Positions 44,301 through 53,300 of a stretch of DNA of 64,000 nt are shown here, piece after piece (position 1 is the stretch's first letter; every line of letters starts with the position of its first letter). The stretch is from the NCBI RefSeq assembly GCF_025989125.1, contig NZ_JAPDNR010000001.1, positions 5,072,087 to 5,136,086 of the forward strand. Direction: 5' to 3'. The notes below the pieces were generated by a model, which saw only the letters and a program-made list of their open reading frames with translations, had not been told where the DNA came from and did not search any database. Source of the DNA: Chitinophaga nivalis. Its GTDB lineage: Bacteria > Bacteroidota > Bacteroidia > Chitinophagales > Chitinophagaceae. The translations under genes were made by a program, and so were the position numbers.

Positions 44301-47300
44301 ACCACTGGTATAGATGACATAAGCGAGGCGATTATGATCATAGCTCACCGGTGCTTCCGCTGTTGCCCCCCCCTGTTGCGTATCGGTATTCACCACTGTC
44401 ACGGGCAACGCAGCCGTAATTTCCTGCAACCTCACTACGTTAGCCGTATCCGTTAGTATGACCGGCATTTGTGTATCCGTTATAATATAGCTGATACGGT
44501 CTTCCGGATAAGCCGGATCTACCGGTACATAGGCACCACCGGCTTTTAATATACCCAGTATACTCACCAGCATCTGTGCAGACCGGTTCATACTGATGCC
44601 GACCAGGCTACCCGGTGCGACCTGATAAGTATGACGCAGGAAGTCTGCCAGCTGATTGGCTGCTTCATTCAACTGCCCGTAGGTGAAGGTTTGCTCTCCG
44701 CATACTATTGCCAATTGCTCCGGCAGCTGACGTGCCTGCGCTTCAAATAACCCGTCAATAGTAACACCGGTCGGATAATTTTTTGCGGTAGCATTACGCT
44801 CATATACCAGGTGTTTATATGCCTCCGGCGACAGATAATGTAATGTCTTAACCGCCTGTTGCTCTTGCCGGCTACGGCCTTTCAACGTGGCCAGTTGCTG
44901 CAGGATCGTCTGATAGGTTTGGATAAAGGAATCTATCGTTGCCGGTTCAAACAAACTACTGGCATAGTTGAACAATCCGCTGATAGCCGGCTCACTGTCG
45001 TCCATCATCGCTGAGATATCAAAGCGGGCGGTATTGTATATTTCTTTCAGGTTGTAAGGCTCGGCCAAACTGTTGAAACGGGCCTGTGCCGTGTTACCAA
45101 AATGCTGTACGCTAAACATCACCTGAAACACCGGATGTCTTGAAGGATCGGGCGTTATCGATAATTCATCCACCAGTTTTTCAAAAGGTAAATCCTGGTG
45201 CAGTTGCGCGGCGATCACGCCGGCGCCTACCTGTCTGATAAAATCAGCCAGGCCCTGATCCGGATCAATCTGTTCGCGGAACACCAACGTATTTACGAAG
45301 AAACCAATCAGTCCGCTGATTTCCGGATAATGTCGGTTAGCCACCGGACTGCCCACCACAATATCTGTCTGATCGCTGCAGGCATGTAATAACAAGTAAT
45401 AACCGGAGAGCAATAAGCTATACATACTTACCTCCAGCTCTTTTGCTACCGCACGCAAATCATTACTGAGCGCCTCCTCCAGCGTAAAAGTGGCATTTGC
45501 ACCGGCGTAGTCAAAGCGCACAGGTCTTTCTTTGTCCACTGGTAAATTCAGTGGTTCATATCGGGCCAGTTTTTCTTTCCAGTAAGACAACTGTTGTGTA
45601 GCAACGGCTCCCGTGAGGTACTGCCGTTGCCAGATGGCAAAGTCTTTATATTGTACCGGCAATGCAGGTAAGGTATCTTCCGCCGCACCGGTTTCATAAT
45701 AATCATATAATTCGCGTAACAGGATTTCTGCAGACCATCCGTCGAAAGCAATGTGGTGTACCACGATGCTCAGGTACCACACCGGCTCCGCTCCGGCTTC
45801 CTGGAGGATATAGCGTTTAACCCTTACCGGTAGTTCCGCTGCCAGCCGGAAAACATGCTGCATTTCCGCTGCAATGGCTGCATCCAGTTCTTCACGTGTA
45901 AACACGGTTACGCTGTCATCCACCAGCCAGGTAGTCCTATCGATTGCTACCTGCTGATAACCGGTACCCGCTTCCGTTGTTTTTATCAGGCTGCTGAATA
46001 CTTCCTGCCGCAATACTACCTGATGAAATGCCTGTAAAAGTCGGGCGGTATCTGTATCCGGCTGTAACCGGAATACCATCGGCATATTATAGGCATGGCT
46101 GCCCCCTTCATAGGCCTCAATAAACCATAACCGTTCCTGCGCAAAAGATAACCGTTGCGCTTCCGGATGGCTGACAGGCTGTGGTGTTATCTGCAGTACT
46201 TCTTCCGGCGTGGTTTCCAGCAGATCTGCCAATCTCCGGATGGTACGCCCCTGGAAGATCGCGGCGATATTCAGCGCACTTTCCATCTCCCGATTGATAC
46301 TACTCACCAATCGGATGGCCAGAATACTATTTCCGCCCAGCCGGAAGAAATCATCCTGTACCCCGATCTGTGCAGCATCCAACCCTAATACCTCACTGTA
46401 TATGCCGCACAACCTGTGCTCTGTTTCATTTTCCGGCGCCTGGTAATGCGTGGCAGCTGTAAACAGCGGATCCGGTAAGGCGCGGCGGTCCAGCTTACCG
46501 TTGATGGTCAACGGCAAGGTATCCAGTTGCATCAGTACTGCCGGCAACATATATTCCGGCAGCGATGCCGCCAGGTAATGCTGCAGCTGTGTTTCTTCCA
46601 GTGCTGCTGACGCCACATAATACGCCACCAGGTAATTGCTGCCACCGGCAGGATGTGCTTTCGCCAGTACCACCGCCTGTTGTACGCCCGGGTAGGCAGA
46701 CAACCGGTTTTCTATTTCCCCCAGTTCAATACGGTAGCCACGGATTTTTACCTGGAAGTCAGTACGGCCCAGGTATACGATATTCCCATCCGGCTGGTAA
46801 CGCACCAGGTCCCCTGTTTTGTATAACCGGGCATTCCTGTTATCTTGTCTTTCCGCAGCCGTCCGGAAAGGGTTGGCAATAAAACGTTCAGCTGTCAACA
46901 CAGGCTGGTGCAGGTAACCACGGGCCACACCGGCACCACCGATGTGCAGCTCTCCTGCTGCGCCTACCGGTACAGGTTGCAGATAATGATCCAGCACATA
47001 CGCCGTGGTATTCGTGATCGGACGACCAATCAGATGTGTATCCCCATTTTCAATCTGCTTGCCAGTGGCATAAATGCTCGTCTCCGTTGGGCCGTAGTAG
47101 TTGTACAACCGCGTGTAAGATGACCAATACGTACCCGTTTCCTGATCACAGGCTTCACCTGCATAGATAATTGCCTGCAGGGCCGGATAGTCCACCCGGG
47201 GCAGTACTGCCAGCATCACTGGTGGCAGGTACACATAGGCAATCCCGTTAGACAACAGGTATTCACTGATCGCAGCGGCATCCCGCCGGATCTCTTCACT

Positions 47301-50300
47301 GAATAGATGCAACTCATTACCATAGAGCAATGCACTGAATATTTCGGCAACGGATACATCGAATACATAGGAAGTATAAGCGGCGATTTTTGCACTTTCA
47401 CTATTGCCGTATGCAGGCCGGATAGCCTGCAACGTATTGATTACGCTGCCATGCTCCAGCATTACCCCTTTTGGTGTACCTGTAGTACCGCTGGTATAAA
47501 TAACATACGCCAGGTTATCTGCGGTGCCGTTGTATACCAGGTTGGATCCGGCATAACCGGCAAAGGCATCACTATCCACACAAAGTGTAGCTATCGACGT
47601 ACCCGCAGTAAGAGCTGCCAGCCACTCCACCTGTCTACTGCCGGTCAATACTACTCTCGTATTCGTATCTGATAATATATAACTAACACGGTCGGCCGGG
47701 TAAGTTGTATCTACCGGTACATAGGCGCCACCAGCTTTTAGGACACCCAATATCGCGATCAGCATATCTGCAGAACGATCCAGATAAAGCGCCACCAGCT
47801 CATCTGGCTGCATATCATAGGTAGCCTTCAGGTAGGCTGCCAGTTGATTCGCTTTGGTATTCAGTTCGCCATAAGTCAACTGCCGCTCTTCGTGCACGAC
47901 TGCTATATGATGCGGGGTCTTCGCCACCTGTTCTTCAAACAGCTGATGCAGTGCCTTATGCATTACATATACTTCCTCCCGGTCATTCCAGTCATACACC
48001 ACTTCCTGGTATTGCGCGGCGGGCAGATATGAGAGCGCAGCTGTAGTGATGGCTACATTTGTTATCAGTTGCGAGATGATCAACTCCATTCCGGATAACA
48101 GCTGAGTGGCGGTATCTTCACTGATCAATTCAGCGGCATACTTTAATCCGATATGGAGCAGATCTCCCTGCTCTGTCGCCACAACACCCAGGGGATAGTC
48201 CAGTTTTTCTATACTGCTGCGGAATTGAATTGACAATCCATCTCCACTACCTGTGGCAACCGGATAGTTTTCGAATACAAACAGGCTGTTAAACAGGCGT
48301 TCACCACCTGTTTGTAATCGGCCAAGACTAACATCACTCCGGCTATTTGCCTCATTAATATCCGCCTGTAATGCTTTAATAGCTGGTATCAGGCTCGTCT
48401 CCTTATGTTCCAGGATAAGCGGCAGCGTATTGATGTATAAACCTACAGACTGTTCAATATCAGCTACCGGCAGATTACGGCCGGATACCGTCATACCTAC
48501 TACTGTTGTAGTACTGTTGCCATAAAGACTCAGCTGTTTATGCCAGCAGTATTGCAATACTGCATTCAACGTAAACCCATGGGTAGCACATAAGGTTTTC
48601 AATGCCGTATACTGCTCCTTACTGATGTTCAAAAATTGTTCTCTTGTTTGCAGTATATGCCGGTAATCCGATAAATTAACATGACGCTGATCCGGGCGCA
48701 GCAGACTGCTTAGATCTTCCCGATCGGTTAACTGATCGACATACGACTGCCAGTAGGCTATATTATCCTCGCGGTGCGATTGCAGGTATGCCTGTGTCTG
48801 TGTATAACTGTCATCTTCTGCTATCGTCACCTGTTCTCCTTTCTGCAGTTGCAAATAAACAGCATGTACCATATTCAGCAACAGCGGCATACTCCAGCCA
48901 TCCAGAATAGCATGGTGATTACTGAAGATACAGGTATAACTATCCGTACCACGTTTTACAACGTATAACCGTAACAGGTTACCTACTGCCAGATCGAAGG
49001 CTTTTTCACGGTCAGCAGCAGTCAGTTTTTTCAGGTAATCTTCCTGCGCTGCTTCATCACAATCACTCAGATCGGTATATATCCAATCTAAATGTCCTGT
49101 CTTATCAATGATTTGTATTAACGCTTCTTTCCATCCAAAACGTTGCCGCAATGCAGGGTAACGTTGCTGTGCATAGTTCCATGCCTGTTGCAGCAATGAT
49201 ACTTCTACGGCCTGATTATAATCCCACGAAATCTGTACCCGGTAGGCATCATCCACAGTACCCTGACTTAAAGCATGGTATATAAAGCCTTCCTGCAGGC
49301 TATTGGCCAGATACACACCGGTAATCTCCCGGTCGGCCTGCAGCTGATCCAGGTAAGGCGCCGATACAATGCCGGCTACATCACTCACAGTTAAATAGCT
49401 ACGATCGGTCTGCACCAGGTAAGTCACCATTTCCTCCAATACCGCCTGATAGCGGGCAGCCAAAGTCGTTAATACCGTGGCGGGCAAATTACCGGAGATA
49501 TGGCATTTCAGCCGGCCGTCGATCACCAGGGCGTTGATATTGATAATAGCCGGAGACGGATTGCCTGGTGCTACAAATACACCGCTGCGTTCACTGCTGA
49601 TACGCCAGCTGACGCCGGTAGCAGCTTCCTGCTGGTCAAATTGTCCGAGGTAGTTAAAGCTGATCCGCGGCAGTGCTGTATGGATATATCCGTTGATGGC
49701 GCCATAGCCGATACCTTTACCAGGTACCTGCCGCAGCATTTCCTTTACGCCTTTGATGGTGGCGCCCATATCTCCGGCGGTAGTCGCCAGCGCGATCGGA
49801 TACATGGTGGTAAACCAACCTGTAGTGCGGGTAATATCGATGTCGGCACGCAACGCTTCCCGGCCGTGGCCTTCCAGTAATATATGATGCTGTTGCTGAC
49901 CGGTGACAGTAGTCAGGGCCACCCCCAGCGCACTTAATAATAAATCGTTGATCTCCGTCTGGTATACCTGGCTACTTTCGCGTAACAGCTGGCCGGTGGT
50001 ACGCTGATCCAATTCACAATCCACTTCACTGATGCCGGCAACCGCCTGGGCTGCCAGCACTGCATTGCCGGCAGGAATATCGGCCGTTACCTGCGACCAG
50101 TAATTGCTTTCTGCCGGAGCAGCGGTTGTTGTATACTCCTGAACAACGTGTACCCATTGCCGGTAGCTGCTGCCTTTGTCACCCAATATCCGGTGTACTT
50201 CCGCGGCAGTACCTTTTTCTGTGATATACTGATAAAGCTGTTGCAGGTCTTCCGTAATAATACGCCAGCTGACCGTATCTATCAGCAGGTGATGGAAAGC

Positions 50301-53300
50301 GAGGAAAATGCGCGCGCTGCCATCGGCATAACCGTACAGGTAACCTACCTGCAGCAGCTGACCGTCCCATATATCAAAACCAGCCTGCCAGCTGGTCAGC
50401 AAGGCATCCAGTGCGCCGGCATCCGCATGTACCCGGGTGTCTGCTATGTTCAGCGTCACCGGAGGCACACTATCCCGATAGTATTGCCTGTTTCCTTCGG
50501 CCGTACGTTGGAAGCCTATCCGCAAGCCATCATGATGTTGCAGCAACAACGCGATACTTTGCGTCAGTACAGCGGTATCCAGTGCCGGTACCCGGATCAG
50601 GAAAGACTGATTCCAGTGATGATAATCGGAGAACTGGCCTGTTTCCGTTTGGTGGAAGAACCATTCCTGGATCGGCAATAGCGGTAACTCCCCTTCCAGC
50701 AATCCTTGTTCTGACGATACCTGTACCCGGACCTGTGTCGTTTTTGCAATTACCTGCTGATACAGCGCCGCAATAGTCCGGTATTTGAAAATATCTTTTA
50801 CACTCACCTGTATGCCGGTTCGTTGTCTTAAACGACTCACCAGCTGAATGCTCACAATACTATCGCCTCCCAACCGGAAGAAATCATCCTGTACACCTAC
50901 GGTACCCGCCGCAAGCCCTAACACTTCGGCGTAGATACCACACAACACCGCTTCTGTTTCATTCTGCGGCGCCTGATAGGTAGTGGTAGTGTTAAAATGC
51001 GGTTCCGGTAATGCCCGCCGGTCCAGCTTTCCGTTCACCGTCAACGGCAACGCCATCAGGTGTACCAACGCTGTTGGCACCATATACTCCGGCAGGGATG
51101 CTCCTAATGTGGCGAGGATAGCTGCTTCATCGAGGATGGCTGGCGCCACATAGTAACCCGCCAGATACGGTACGCCGGTTACGGGTTGTGTTTTCACCAG
51201 CACCACAGCCTGTTGGATACCCGCGCAGGCAGACAACCGGTTTTCTATTTCGCCCAGCTCTATACGATGCCCACGGATCTTTACCTGGGCATCATTACGA
51301 CCTGCATATTCCAGGTTGCCGTCTGGTAAGTATCGTACCAGGTCACCGGTTCTGTATATACGGCTGTTGGTACCGGATGCAATATCTGTTGCCGAACGGA
51401 AAGGGTTGGTGATAAAACGTTCCCCCGTTAACGTGGCATTGTTCAGATAACCACGGGCCACACCCGCACCGCCGATATACAATTCGCCGGTAACGCCTAC
51501 CGGTACCGGCTGGCCATAGGTATCCAGTACGTATAAAGTAGTATTGGCCACTGCACGACCGATATTACTGCTGTTGCCACTCTCCCGGTAAGGATGCCCC
51601 GTTGCACACACCGTTATCTCCGTAGGCCCGTACTCGTTCATCAGTTCAAAAGAAAAATCCGCCTGACGCAGGTCCGGTAGTTTTTCTCCACCGGTAAACA
51701 CCAGCTGTAACGTCGTATCATGCTGTACCAACGCTGGCAACAATGCCGATGGAATAAACGACACGGCTATCTGTTGTTGCCGGATATAGGCGGTCAGGTC
51801 ATCCAGAGAAGTACGCAGCTGGTTGCTGTATAGGTATAAGCTATTGCCGTTGCACAAGGCAGGAAATGCCTCATATACAAAAGCATCGAACACATAGTTG
51901 GAGAAACATCCTACCCGGTTGTGACGATCCAGCTGGTGCACCGGTATCAGTGCCGTGATCAGGTTGATGACACCCCGGTGTTCCACCATCACCCCTTTAG
52001 GCTGCCCCGTTGTACCACTGGTATAGATCACATAGGCTAAGTCGGTAGCCTGACTGGTAGCAACGGGGTTCGTAGCCGGATAAGTGGCCAGTGTAGCCTG
52101 AAAATCTGGACTATCGAGGCTGATCACCGGTGTATCTGTTACGGATAACACGGCCGCGTATACGCTGTTGGTCAACAGTACCCGGGCCTGCGTATCGGCC
52201 AGCATATAGGTTTTTCGCTCTTCCGGGTAGCCGGGGTCCATTGGTACATAAGCCGCACCGGATTTCAGTACGCCCAGGATGGCGATGAGTAAATGTTCTG
52301 AACGGTCCAGGCAAAGGGCAATCAGGTCATCCGGTTGTACGGCGTAATTTGCCTGCAACCAGTTGGCCAGCCGGTTGGCTTTTTCGTTCAGCTCCCGGTA
52401 AGTCAGCTGTATATCTTCAAACACCAGGGCTGTATGCTCCGGTGTTTGGGCTACCTGTGCTTCAAATAACCCCTGAATGGTTTGATCCGTCGCAAATGGT
52501 ATGGCGGTGGCATTCCGGTCATACACGATGTCCCGGAACTGCGCCGCATCCAGCAATGCGTATGCTGCTATTGCCTGGTCTGTTTTATCTGCCAGCAGAT
52601 CTCTGAGTATATCACGGAATAGTTGTTGAAAGCGGTCAATTAAATCAGCCACCAGTAAATTGTCCAGTAGCTGGTTATTATATTTTACCCGAAAATTGAG
52701 TTCTCCGCTATTCCCTTCCTGCTCGAACAACAGTGTACCTGCCAGGTCAATGTTCAGAGAAGTATTAATTGTCACCGCTGTAATACCTTCCAGCTCAAAT
52801 GCCCAGTCTTTCAGATTCGTTTGTGCAAATACCAGCTGTAGTATATTTTTATCTGCTGCATGGCTGATTATTTGATTAACCGGTAAAAACCGCGCCTTCT
52901 CTTTTTTCAGTTGCTGCTGGTAGGCAAGGGTATCCTGTATAAGATCAGCCAATGTAGTGTGAGCGGTAAATGCGTATACCCGAACGAGTGAGTTCACGTG
53001 TACACCATATACCGCACCTTCTCCCTGCCGCATGGAAATAGGATAACTAACACCTACCTGTTGCTGTCCGGTAAGCCTGTGTAACAAAACTGCATATACC
53101 AGTTGGCCGAAACTGAAAGCTGTCAGCCGGTGTTTAGCTGCCAATTGTTGTACCTTTTGTACCTCATCCTGCTCAAATGCAAATCTGTATTCGCTTACAT
53201 GGCTTGTTAATTCATTACTGACAACAGGGATGTTATGTTGCAGAAAACGGAGATCAATCCCTTCCGCCCCCTGTAGCTGTTGCTGCCAGAATGCATTCAT

